64,000 nucleotides of DNA from Ricinus communis (lineage: Eukaryota; Streptophyta; Magnoliopsida; Malpighiales; Euphorbiaceae). Positions 35,201 through 47,409 of the stretch are shown here, in pieces. The stretch lies in assembly GCF_019578655.1 (NCBI RefSeq), contig NC_063263.1:14755001-14819000 (forward strand), written 5' to 3'. A program made the translations under genes and the position numbers. Every line of letters starts with the position of its first letter. Positions within the stretch are counted from its first letter, which is position 1. Below the pieces are notes generated by a model. That model saw only the letters and a program-made list of their open reading frames with translations, ran no database searches and was not told the origin of the DNA.

Positions 35201-37074
35201 GCTGCGATTTTTCTGTCTGCATTGTTAATTCAATGATGAAAACATGATTTAGTTTGTTGCAGTATTCTGCAATTTATCATGCGAGATAATTGTGGCAGGT
35301 ATAAGATGTTTAAAGATTTATGAAAAAAGTTTTAAGGACTTTTGTTGCTTATATGACACTGGACTCAAACACTGGACTCAACCCTTTGGAAATCCTTTTG
35401 TGCATGATATTGGCAATAATTAATTGCTTAGCCTTTACTTTCATGCGGAAGCAAGAAATAACAATTTGTCCTGGGTTGAGTTGAAGAATTTGAAGTCTCT
35501 CTAGTACAATTAACAAATTGAAAATTGCATTGAACTGCAGATATCCTGCAAAATGTTTTTTTTTTTTTGGCATTTGAGATGTGTTGGGTGGTTGATGTGT
35601 GCTTTCTGTCCATGATTAACTGTCAATGCCATCTCTAGTGGTGGGCAGTTTTCTCACCCCTTTCCTGTTAAATTCGTCTATTTTCTAGAGTCCCTGTTTT
35701 AAATCTTGTTATGGCAACTTAAAGATTAAGGTTACGGACTAATAAAAATAGGACATTACAATTTAATGCAGTGCTTCTTGTTCCTTATCCTATTACCCTG
35801 AATCTGTATTTTTACTTAATCATATTTCTGTTATACACAGGTAAAGTTGGTGGGTTTCTTGCTTCTATTCCTGAAGTAATGGTTGCTGCTCTCCTTTGCT
35901 TTATGTGGGCAATGCTTACAGCACTAGGATTGTCAAATCTACGATACAGCGAGGCAGGAAGCTCGCGGAATATCATCATAGTTGGGCTATCTTTATTTTT
36001 TTCACTTTCAGTACCAGCATACTTTCAGCAATATGGCATCTCCCCAAATAGCAACTTGTCTGTTCCTAGTTATTTTCAGCCATACATTGTGGCTTCTCAT
36101 GGGCCAATCCGAAGTAAAAATGTAGGGGTATGTGTCTTGTTATCTGCCTGTCCTTTCTGTACTTATAACCAATGTGCATTTGTTTTGTGACCAACCTCAA
36201 TATGTCTAATTATTCATAGCAAAAAAAGATGACTGGAACAACAAGGCTTTTTAAGCTCACTTTGCGACCCTGACTGGCAAACCCTCTTTTCTTCTGTGTT
36301 TCTGCCCTGTTAAGATCACACCTAGTCTAATTCGTTCCCTAGGAAGTAAGTAGTCTTAGGTTTCAGTCTCTCCATCAGCCAATATATTGGGATTATTCTT
36401 CATTGCTGTGAGAATTATTGAAGTGAAAAGGTCAGCCATTGTCATGTAGTCTACTATCCGTTTGGCCTCCTAAGTGAACAAATAAACAAAGAGTGGTTCA
36501 TCATGATTGCCTCTTCCATCCTCATTTATCTTAAACAAGATCTGGAGTGGCAAGAAATAATATCTCAAGTCAAGATTGTTTTGACCAAGGCCTTGCAATT
36601 CTTTTAGATATTTAGATTCAATTTTATTCCCGTACGATTCATCCAACATTTTCTTCTTCTTCTTCCCTTTAGGGCTTTGGCTCCCACATTCAAACTCTAT
36701 TTCTATATGAAGTCTCAAAGTGATATATTAGCCAACTAATATCTAAAGGGAAAAAAAAAGAAATAACGCATTGGTATTTTACTTTGAAACCTACTGTTTT
36801 CTACTTGACATTACAATTTAATAGCAATTTGGTAATTATGCTGTCTTTGCAGTTGAACTATTTTTTGAACACATTGCTATCCTTGCATATGGTGATTGCA
36901 TTCCTTGTGGCTGTTATCCTGGACAACACTGTACCTGGGAGTCGGCAAGAGCGCGGGGTGTATGTATGGTCTGAACCAGAGGCAGCAAGGAGGGAGCCTG
37001 CTGTTACCAAAGACTATGAGTTGCCCTTCAGAGTTGGCCGGTTTTTTAGATGGGTGAAATGGGTTGGGCTTTAA
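29240..37074 (+). CDS. NAT12: nucleobase-ascorbate transporter 12 (NAT/NCS2 family)
   Basis: Ten coding exons: 29240-29795, 30464-30561, 30663-30833, 31742-31842, 32398-32533, 32714-32764, 33215-33502, 34329-34563, 35841-36127, 36853-37074. They total 2145 nt, giving 714 residues, close to Arabidopsis NAT12. All introns are GT-AG and all phases close. Residues 1-185 are the long hydrophilic, Pro/Gly/Arg-rich extension typical of NAT11/NAT12. From residue 186 (VPIGLYGFQHYLSMLG) the membrane transporter domain begins, with many hydrophobic segments. The NAT signature lies at residues 516-529 as ENVHTIAVTKMGSR, where the usual Gly at its fourth position is His. The C-terminus (ELPFRVGRFFRWVKWVGL) is complete. 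It is a multi-pass membrane protein; the family moves purines, pyrimidines or ascorbate with protons or sodium, but the plant NAT12 substrate is not established. Confidence 0.95.
33734..34150 (+). repeat. tandem duplication inside NAT12 intron 7
   Basis: The block beginning ACAACTTTCTGAGAAACTTT at 33734 recurs as ACAACTTTCTAGGAATCTTA at 33992, a shift of 258 bp. Both copies continue with similar sequence: ATGAATTTRTAAATTGA, then a CATATGGTC-like or TATATGGTC stretch. The units are clearly diverged, so the event is not recent. It is intronic and has no effect on the protein. Confidence 0.6.
34803..35540 (+). repeat. ~367-bp tandem duplication inside NAT12 intron 8
   Basis: GTTCATTTGGTTTCCAGTAA at 34803 recurs as GTTCATTTGGGATCCAGTAA at 35170. 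Similarity runs on through GTCCTGGGTTGAGTTGAAG (in both) and CTAGTACAATTAACAAA (in both) to about 35540. The copies abut. Divergence is moderate, with small indels such as an extra ACACTGGACTCAA in unit 2. It lengthens the intron without affecting splice sites. Confidence 0.8.
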
Positions 37075-40000
37075 GAGACTGAGGATGTTTTGTTGGTTTG
37101 CTAGCCATCATCGCATTGCTGAGCTTCTGATTCACAAGGGATAATTGTGCTGCCTTCTGATCCTAGACGTAAGTCCCCTTGAGCTCATATTGGTAAATAG
37201 CAGGGAACAAACTGATTTTTCTTACACGGCTGGCCCTTCTACAGAGATGAGTTATTTATGTACATTGGAGGATCCATAGGGATCTGCTTGTGTTGTAATT
37301 CTAAATATCAACAATGTATCTAGTTTTGAGTCATTGAAATTATTTGTCGGGGACTATCCACGTCTGAGAGAACACTGAGAATTCATCCTCATCATGTATA
37401 TCTTTTTCTCAATATAATCAGCTTCATTTGCAATTTCCGGATTCTAGTATCACTCTTATCCTTTTTGTTCTTTTCTACCTTATTTTTAAATGTTCTTGTA
37501 AACTGTATTTTCTACTTCCTGATTAACTAAGATTCTTTGTACATAAACATTTCATCTTAATGCATGGTGCCAAACTAAATCCATTAACGGCATTTGATTA
37601 CTTGATGACACTGTTATTGGGAACTGGTAAGCAGCTCAGCTTGGTGGTGGTATTTTCTTGAAGATTGGGATTGAAATCCTGTAATGGATGCGGCAGGTAT
37701 TCTGAAACAAATGAGCCCAACAGCTTGTTATTTGTTAGTTGAAACTTACGATGACCAACTTTTGTGAATTTGCCATTTCCATATCTTTTGTTGTTTCTGT
37801 ACTTTATTGAGTTTGTTTGATGGAGATGTAGAAAGCAAAATCCTTTTCTATAGTATTTCATATCATATATATTGTACTGAATGGCATGTTTGGTGGAAAA
37901 ATTCATAAGGTTTGCCTGGGCCGGCTACCAAACGAATGAAGTTATTTTGGACATCTTCATCTTCTGCAATCAAGTCAGGACCATTTCTTTGAAAAAGACC
38001 TGTAGAAGTCATGACCAGCCAGTAGGTTTCCCAAGGGTGATCTCAAGAGAGTATTCAACCCTTCTATTTATTTTTTGAGGGTAACTTGCCTACTTTTATA
38101 TATTACTTGTAAATACATATTTTGAATAGTTTATATTTCGACATATTGCATTTAACACGTATTCTGAATAGTTTATACTTCAGCAAGGAGAGAATATATT
38201 ATAAATTTTATAACTGTCTTCTCCGATCGCTAGTGTAATACACTCGAAGTAGCAAGGAAAAATCTATCATTTTCTGTTACTTAATTTCCTATAAATGTTT
38301 CAATGCAGGTGGTCCATGTGAAAGCATGCCTCTATATTTTCTTATTTGATGATGTATAATGCTATCAATTACTATATGTAGTTCTCTATATAGCATACCT
38401 AATTGAGAAGTAGAGTTATTCTTCTGTCATTACAAAAATGAAAACCACACTTGCAGAGACTAATGGCTTAGTTTATTGACACTGTAACTACCATTTAAAA
38501 TAGAAGTAATATATCAAGTTGCAGGCTTGTTATTGCAAACCTTTCTTTAATACTATTTTCCTGATTTCTGATATTTCTTTAACAAATGACTTGCATACAC
38601 ACATATAACCGATATCTCTTTGCAATCTTACTTAATTTTTGTGCAATACAAGTTTGACTTTAAGTTAAAAGTCTAATAACATTGAATGTCTGACTCGTAA
38701 TGGACGATTAATATTTAAAATTACAACTGCATTTTTAAAATGCTTTACTTTTTTTTTTTCTCTCTTTTTACAGATTATTAAATGGAAAGTAACTCTTTTT
38801 TTTTCTCTATAACTACTTCTTTCTCGTGATAAATTAAGTGAAAGGATGAAAAGGTTGTCGGGTATCTATATTCATAAGATAAGGTAAGAAGAGAAATATG
38901 CAGTATGCACCTATGTTCCTTCTCAATTGTTCTTTAATTAGAGATACATCATGAAATTCTTTAAGATACAAGTAGTTGATGGTTGATCTATGAACAAGTG
39001 TATCGTGTCCAAATTATTAGCAGAAACATTATTGTTGTGAACTAGTTTCCCACCTTACTTTCTACCTACCCCTCCTTCAATTTTTTGGGGGGTCACTAGA
39101 TCTAGTGGCTAGTTCCACGTACTTATTACCTCAGCACACACAATATTTAAATGAAAAAAAAAAATCAATTAATAACCGGCTTAGATATATATAATAACAG
39201 AAGAAGTTTCGAGTTTGAATTTTTTTATAGTTATCTCTTACTATTGATAAAATTTTGTCACTTTTATAGTAAGTATAAAGAAAACTTTAAATATTATAAC
39301 AGTTATTTTCTATTATCGACGAGAATATATCAATTTATAATAAATACAAAAAAAATTATTTTTTATTACGTAGCTTACACCCGATTTAATATTTTTTAAT
39401 AAATTATAAAAAAATATTATTGTAAAATAATTAATGACTCTTTACAACAACAATAATATTTAAATATCAATATATTAAAATTTAAATATAACCAACCCCA
39501 AAATATGTAATTTTTCTAAGTATAACTAATTACGACCGGAATAATTTATTGAAATATTCAAAATATTTAACTTTTGTTGTCTTCTTAAATGTGCCTCTAG
39601 ATTTTTATCATATCATCCATTTAGTCATTTACCTACTTCTCTACACCTGAAAAAGGGATGAGATGTGCCTGCATTTGCTGTTAGGTGGCTTTGCTCGTCC
39701 CTGCCATGACTCAATCTCATTGTTATCACACTCCTTTTGAACCCTGACTCGGTGGCAGGACTCAGTTAACGGGTTACTATTTTAACCCATAATTCACATT
39801 GTTAATTTAATATTGCCAACATTAAATTTTATTATAATCTTCTAAATTTTTATTATTTATATATAAAATGTATATTGTGGAGTAATTTTTATAAATATGG
39901 AATTAAATATATATTATTAAAAATAAAATAAGTACTTAAATTGAAAAAATTATATTATATAGCTTGGTGTTAAGCATATTTAAAATTCATAAAATTTTGA

Positions 40001-40266
40001 ATTTGACAAGTTTTTTTAAAATTATTTCAACTTAAAAAAAAAAAAAAAACTGAGTCAGGAATGGATTGACTGGGAGACTGAAAAATCCAGTCGAATTGCT
40101 CATATTTTACTATATTAATATCCTATTTAGTTCAATAAAGAACCCCATTTGGTTTATACTGTCTGGACCATTGGCTTATCCCACAGACCAAGCTAGGATT
40201 AATGACAATGCTCAATCTAGTACATATGTATGATTTTTATGGGATTATAATTTTCTAAATTTCACA

Positions 40267-41085
40267 GGGACAAAGGGTTAATTTCACTTTTAAATTTATG
40301 TCGAAATATCAAATACATTCAATATATATTTTTTAGTAAAATCTTATGAACTTACACAAGGGTCAAATAAATACAATTTAAATTTATTTACTAAATAACG
40401 TCCTGAACTTGTGTTCAATAGTTATATAAACTAAATTTAAACTTTTTAAGAAAATTTAGATTTTAATCAAATTATAAAAATTAAAAATAATATTTATTTT
40501 ATTGATTTACTAATAAAATATCTAGTGAAACGTTATATAAGAGCGTATTTAAAAAAAATTTAAAATTTAAATTTAATTGACCCAAAATAACAAGTATTAA
40601 ATAAATCAAATTTCAATTTATTAAAAATTAAATAAATTAATTTCAAACTTTCTAAGAACTAAATAATTCAAACTTTAACTTTCTAAAAATTAAATAAATC
40701 AAATTTTAATTTTCTTAATAAATGGGCCTATAACTTATTATTTTTAGATCAATTAAATACAAATTTTAAATTTTATCAAACACATTCTTATATAATGCGT
40801 TACTATATATTGTATCAGTAAGTTAATAAAATAAATATTATTTTTAATTTTTATAATACAATTAAAATCTAAAACTCTAATATTATTTTATTTTTTTAAA
40901 AAAATAAATTGAATATATTTAACTATTGAACACAAACTCATAAAGCTATTTAGTGAAAAAATTTAAATTAAATTTATTTAATTTTAAGACATAAATTTAA
41001 AAAATTATTTATTAAAAAATTTAAATTAAGTATATTTAACTCCTCCTAGGACCATGACCAGCGGGACAAATTGACCCTTTGTCCG
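40267..41085. mobile_element. non-autonomous TIR element, 819 bp, 8-bp target duplication
   Basis: The left end reads GGGACAAAGGGTTAATTT and the reverse complement of the right end reads CGGACAAAGGGTCAATTT. Inward, the two arms stay roughly complementary for some 250 bp, including TATATAAGAGCGTATTT-type and AATGCGTTACTATATA-type segments near the centre. ATTTCACA stands directly outside both ends (40259-40266 and 41086-41093), a perfect 8-bp target-site duplication. Long terminal inverted repeats with no coding sequence fit a foldback or Mutator-like MITE; the 8-bp duplication would also fit hAT. No transposase is present. Confidence 0.75.
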
Positions 41086-43975
41086 ATTTCACACTCTGGA
41101 AAGGTAACAGTTATGACATGTGTTGCATATGGACATTTTTGTATTTACTCGAAAGTCTTCTTCTTCATTCTCGTGTCCTTGTTTCTTACTACAGTACATT
41201 AATGTAATTTGAATATATATATAAGCTTAATACTTAGAAGAATGCAATGTTTATGAGGGTTTAGATTAATAATTATAGAGAGAAATAATTATGTAGAAAT
41301 TCTCAAAATTCTTTTCATATGTATAGGTACAATTACATAATAATATTTATATATTATTATACAATAACTATAATTTTTTTCTTATTATGATTACAGTTAC
41401 ATATTTATATCTATTCTAATATATTTTCCTATTACAATAATATTCCTTAATATACTCTGATGCTTGTGGATTCATATATGTTATGCAGTCATGAAGACTT
41501 TCTGGTAGACTTCATTGTAAAGATCTATGCTTTATTGTAGTTTGATGCTAAATAATTTGTACTTAGTTTGTGTCTCCTCTAATATTTATTTAAGTTAGTT
41601 GCTGAAGGAGAATTAATTAAAAAGGAATAGAAAGCACCTGTAATTATTATAATATCTTTTCAACAAAAAATGTAAATTATTGGTGAATTTTAAAGTGCTG
41701 TCAATATTTTTATGTATTTATTGAGTAAAAATTATAAAATTTTAGATTAACTTACATAAAAAAAAATTTCTTTGAGAAATTTGTGTAAAAATTACGTATT
41801 AAAAATATTCTATGTAAATTTGACTCAAGTTTTATAAATTTTCTTTATATAAAATATATAAAGATATTGAAAAGTCATTGTAACTACGAAAATCTAGAAT
41901 TCGCCCAAATTATTATATATCAAATTTGTAATTACTTTGAAAATTCTGATAGAATTAAAAATATTTTCCAAGATCTCCAGCTAACTAACATTACTGAGGA
42001 AACTAAACCCTAATAATAAAACACATAATTTTCATTGACTACAATTCTGTACACCATTTTTCCTCTCATTTTTCATCTCTCTTTTTTTTTTTTTTTTCCC
42101 TTATGTCTCTCTTCTTAGGTTCTCTATTCCTGTTAATGTCTTTTAGTACTCTTTAAGTGTTGTTGTGGTGGTGATTGCGGTTGTCGCAGCAGGTGATTTT
42201 GCTGCATTCTTTCTCATTGCCGCCATTGTTCTCTTATTTTTGCTAATTGTTTGTCTTTGCTATTGGTCATTTGTTGTTGGTGGTAGTTGTTTATTTTGTT
42301 ATTTTTTATTAGTTATTATTATCATCGTTCTTTCCATAGAGATATACGATTGTTTCTTTATAAGAATAATTTTGAATTTCTTTATAAGATTAAACAGTTT
42401 TCTTCTTTTTTACGGGATGAGAAAGAGATTCAGATTCATTTAAAATACATCTCTGAAGTTTACTTGTGGCTTAGCAAAGGCACACATGAATATATAGTGT
42501 ATTTTTCATTAAGTTGCAATTTATAACTGTTGTTTCAATATAATTAGTGATCATTAGAGAAAAGTCACTTTTTTGATGAAAATTTATATGTATTTCCTGA
42601 TTATTATGGTTAAATCCTATCTTTCTTGTTGAATATGTACTTATTAATCTTCACGAATATTTCTTTTTTAAGAAATTTATTATATTTATACTGAGATCAA
42701 ATTAATTTAGAGTATTTTCATTACTTGAATTAACAAAATAATTATAAGCCCTTTTCACGTAGAATTTAATTTTGTTACCTTTTGAAGTATAGGTTTATGA
42801 AGGATTAAGATTATAATGTTGTTGAGATGTTTATAACTTATTAATATTTCCATGTCTCCAAATAGAAGTGAAGTTAAGAATGACAAGCAAAACGTTCTAT
42901 TGACTTAAATGAGACATAATCTAAGACTTAGATTTAATGTTAATCAGGAAGCATACCTGTTTAAGAAACCCTAATTCGCAGAGGACAGAATACGCTATCT
43001 TTTCTATCAACTTTGCTTGATCTTCTTGGATCTTTTAACATTACTTGAGGGTAACACCTATTATAATTGTTTTTCTTTTTCAAAATATCATGCTCTTTAT
43101 ACTATATATTAAATTTGTATTATATGTATTAAATTTATTATTATTTATTTTTTACTATATAAACTTCTTAAAATAAAAAAAAAGATTGGTTTCAAGTTTT
43201 TAATTGAAAATTTATTTATAAATTAAAATAATAAAAATAGTCCGTGCAACATATGAATGTACGACCAATATTTATCTTAGTTTCAACGAGTTTTTATATT
43301 TAGTTATTTTCTATTTGGCATTTTTTTTTCTCTTTTTTTTTTCCTTTTAGATCTATTAGGACTTGAGCGTTACAACAAATAAAATATAATATTTGCTCTT
43401 AATTTGTGTAGGGCTTTTTAAATTAAATTCAAACCAAGACTCTATTTCTTTTCTTTTTTTTTTCTTTTTTTTTCTCCTCATCTTCACAAATGGTGTATAT
43501 AAGCCAATTAATTAAAAATAGAAATCAATGATTATATAATAATATAGTTATAAATTCTTTTCAAAATCAAAGGTGAGGAGGCAATGTGTATATAAATCAA
43601 CCTCATATACACCTCCACTAATTGAATTCTCAAACAAATCCAAGGGTATGTATATAATCTCCTCAATAAGTTTAAAACTTATGTCAAAATTATCTCTTTA
43701 TGATCAGCCACAAAAATATTATCCACGTGTCAATTGCTTATAGATAATATTGCAAAATTAGAGCCAAAATAAATTAATTTTGAAGTTAAAATATTTTTTT
43801 TTAAAAGGCTAATATTGATATATTTTAAATATTATCATATAATAAACTCTTTTTTTTTTCAAGAACAGCAGCAATCTCAATTAACTTATATATATATATA
43901 TATATATATGACATAATTGTAACAATTTAAAAAATTGATGCCTTTGCCATAAATAAGACAAATATTAATGACGAA

Positions 43976-43978
<3 letters not shown>

Positions 43979-44035
<57 letters not shown>
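43979..44035. repeat. (TA)n microsatellite
   Basis: Pure TA dinucleotide repeat of nearly 30 units, the longest in the window alongside 11707-11769. Two further long TA runs lie nearby (43896-43918 and 44194-44238). Such tracts are unstable in length and prone to assembly error. Confidence 0.95.
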
Positions 44036-44038
<3 letters not shown>

Positions 44039-44191
44039 ACAATCGTCAACGCAGTCGCTTTAGCTAACAAAATAAAATTGAAGTGTTGGACCAAAACTTC
44101 TTCTCTAAAAATTTTATATAATAAATCAATACCTAAAAATCTTCATTCAATAACAACAATTCGCGTGTAAAATAAGAGCCTTTCTTTTATT

Positions 44192-44193
<2 letters not shown>

Positions 44194-44238
<45 letters not shown>
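44194..44238. repeat. (TA)n microsatellite
   Basis: Pure TA dinucleotide run of about 22 units in an AT-rich intergenic stretch. Confidence 0.95.
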
Positions 44239-44241
<3 letters not shown>

Positions 44242-45673
44242 CATTTTCTATAATTATTTTAATAAATCAAAAGATGAAAAAAAATCATTATCATTTGATA
44301 GTTTCACAATTCACAAATAGAGAAATATTACTTTTTTTTAAAATTTTTTTCTAACTAATCATAAACGAACAATTTATTCCTAATCGCATGTAACCAAAAT
44401 TAAAATAAATATTTTATTATATTTTATAATTTGTAAATGATTATATCACTTATTTTAACTAAACGGCTAATAAAAATTTAATAAGAGCGATAAATTAAAT
44501 TAATTTGTGTGATTTATAATTTAATAAAATATATATGTGTGAACATACTAAACCTTTTTTTGGACTATCATTTATTTTCTTATATTATAAATTGAAGCAA
44601 AAGAAAGTGGTAGTTGAGAGGCAAAACCAATCTCTAAAACTTCTTCACCTACTTTCCCTCACTATCTTGTAAACTAATTAAATTGTACGTTATAGTTTGA
44701 ATTACAAGATGAAAAATGTTATTTAATTATCGATTATGATTAGTCCTAAAATTTGTCTTTAAATTATATAAAATTGTAAAAAAGTTTTGAAACTATATTA
44801 TATATATATTTTTTCAAAAAAATTATTTTTAATATGAAGGGTTTTTCTTTAATAAGATAATTTAAAAAAAAAAGATTTAATGTAATGTGGAAGGTTAATG
44901 GGTTATAATTCTATATATGATATGTATATATATATATATATATATGTATCATAGTCAAACAAAGAAGTTGTTAATTTAGCTTAATGTTTTTGTACATAAA
45001 TTTAAAACGTGCATCCAAAAATTACTTTTCCTTTTAAAAAATGAAATTAAAGTTTTGTAAATTTAGTAAAAGAAAGACAAAAAGGCGATCCAACTCAATT
45101 GTTGTATTGCTGTTTTTGTTTGTTTCTATTTTATTTATTTATTTTTAAGCTTTTGAAGATGAGAAGCTTCTGGTCAAGTCAAATACATCATCTCTAGAAG
45201 TGTAACTTTAATGATTTCAGATAATGGACCAAGTTAAATGGATGCTACTCGGCAAAGTATTACTTTAAATTAATTCTGTTATTTAATATATATAATAAAC
45301 ATCATTAAATGGCATATAATTACTTATTTAATTAATAATTATGTTTCATTAATACGAATTATCCAATTAATTTATTCTTTTAGTGGATGTCTTCAATCCT
45401 ATTATACGACTAATGATGCTCTTATATTTGTTTATATCATATTTGTCAAATCTCAATTTTTGAAGTCAAAATGAATGAGTGATATGTTGTTGATGTATCA
45501 CTATACCTATCTATTTTCTGAATATTCAAAATACTCAAACGTGAGTTCTTAAATTTGCTCAAATATGAAAGAATCCGAGACAAAAATGTCTATATATGTA
45601 TACAAAGATAAGAAAGTTATACAACTTTTGATATGATTTCTTGTTTTCTAAGATGTGGTGCATGCCTCAAAGT

Positions 45674-45858
45674 TACCAGCGGATGAATTAAATTAAATAT
45701 TAATATATGATATTATTTATTAAATATTATATTAATATTGATCGATTAATTTATTATTATTAAAAAATTTATAAAAATTAATCAATATAAATACAATAAT
45801 TAATAAATAATATCACATATTATTATGTATTTAGTTTTATCTATGAATAGACTGATAG
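45674..45858. mobile_element. MITE family A, copy 3
   Basis: About 185 bp, more degenerate than the copies at 1600 and 2450. The left end reads TTACCAGCGGATGAATTAAA and the reverse complement of the right end reads CTATCAGTCTATTCATAGAT, then AAAACTAAATACATAATAAT. The inner AAATACAATAATTAATAAAT is shared with copy 2. Right-end similarity to the other copies is better than the left. Confidence 0.45.
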
Positions 45859-47274
45859 ACTAATTATATATATATATATATATATATAAAGTGGTCTATG
45901 TAATTAAAAGGGAAACTAATGGTTTAATTATATTTGTTGCATATGTATATGTACCAAACATGAAAGTAGAGATGAGGCCTCACCTAATCATCATGTTAAA
46001 CGATTAATACATTGATCAATTTATAAAACAATTTGGACTCTTAGAATTACTTCATTATTTTCTCATTTTAAAAATTACTTCATTACTGGAAGTTAATTTG
46101 CCACTTTCGAACTGGAAAGTACTAATGAGAAGAAGGTGCTTTTGTAAATTTAAAAAAAAAAAAAAAGAAGAAATCATTTGATCTAAGAATTTAAGTTATT
46201 AGAGGAGACTCATAAAAAGTTTAATATCTCAGACATACTTTGCATGTATATATTCATCTGGCTTAAGGCGTGAAAGGGTATTATTTGCACTTTCTTTTTA
46301 TATTACAATCTTTAATTAAAGTTATTAGAATAATCAAATCAGAATAAGTTTTATATTTCCAAAATTAAGTAAATGAAATGTAGTTTTGATTATTAAGAGG
46401 TGATTTCAAAATAAGATTCTATTTATTTCATTAGAAAGAACTTAGATTTATTAGTGAAGTCTTCACTCCTTTTCATTTTCCTTTTCTGCATGTACTTTCT
46501 TTCTTCTCATCCTGTCTATGGAATCCACACATTTTCACAGCCAACAAACAATTAATTGCCTTGTCCACTCGTCATTGTGTAAGAAATGTGCAATGTGGAA
46601 AATGTATAGAAGAACTATTTTAATTGGTTATGTTCTTAAGAGAATTGTAGTTGCCCTAATCTCAAGTAACAAGTTAAAGTACACAATCATGTCCTTGAAA
46701 AACAATTACGGATATGAATAAAAAAATATAATTTATACAAAATTAAAATATATTTCTTTATAATTCTCTCAAGAATAAGTAATAATGACAAAAAAATGGT
46801 GGATAAAATTGGATTTCGAAGTAGGAGAACATGCAATAATGGAGACTCGTGTGTTCCATATTTTGGAATTATATTCATAGAAACAAAAGAAAGAAGTGAC
46901 TGCAAATGAGTCTGTCTCTTTTATTTATAAATAAATAAAAACAACTATAAAAGTAAGGAAAATTTAACTAACAACCACTAGATTTGCAATATTTGGAAGT
47001 ATTTAGAATTTTAAGCTTCAGACCCCATATATATAACTAAAATAACTTAATATAACTAAAATACCATTTTATTAATATACCAAATTATTATTAATTTTAT
47101 TTCACTCCATTATAATAATATTAATTTATTAAATAAATTACCAAATTAATTTTTAAGCCATTAATTTTCTTCCTTTTTTTTTTCTAAAAGAAAACTAAAC
47201 TAAACATAAATTATATGTGATGGCAATTCCAGCAATAAAAAGCTTCTCAAAACAATTTGGTTGAACAAGTAACA

Positions 47275-47409
47275 CTAGGAGGTATCCTGGCTTTTAACCC
47301 GTTTGTGTCCTTGATGGATTTGCTGTAATCCACCAAGCAGATACAAAGCTTCATACAAAGAGTCCTCATTAGAGGCCGAAAGAGTTTCAAGGCAATAGTG
47401 GGCATACAT
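47275..47409 (-). other. unidentified 44-codon ORF, possible gene fragment
   Basis: The minus strand encodes MYAHYCLETLSASNEDSLYE, then ALYLLGGLQQIHQGHKRVKS, then QDTS and a stop. Residue composition is balanced and quite unlike translations of the surrounding AT-rich DNA, and the local GC content is higher. It starts right after a TA microsatellite, so any upstream part has been lost or lies in another exon. No family was recognised. It could be a captured exon, a pseudogene remnant or a last exon of an unseen gene. Confidence 0.25.

Noticed and set aside
42165..42443. 92-codon hydrophobic ORF with a membrane-protein look
   Set aside because: It has no ATG at its start (GTG), is dominated by T-rich codons giving Leu/Ile/Val/Phe, and resembles no known family. 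T-rich DNA produces such ORFs by chance.
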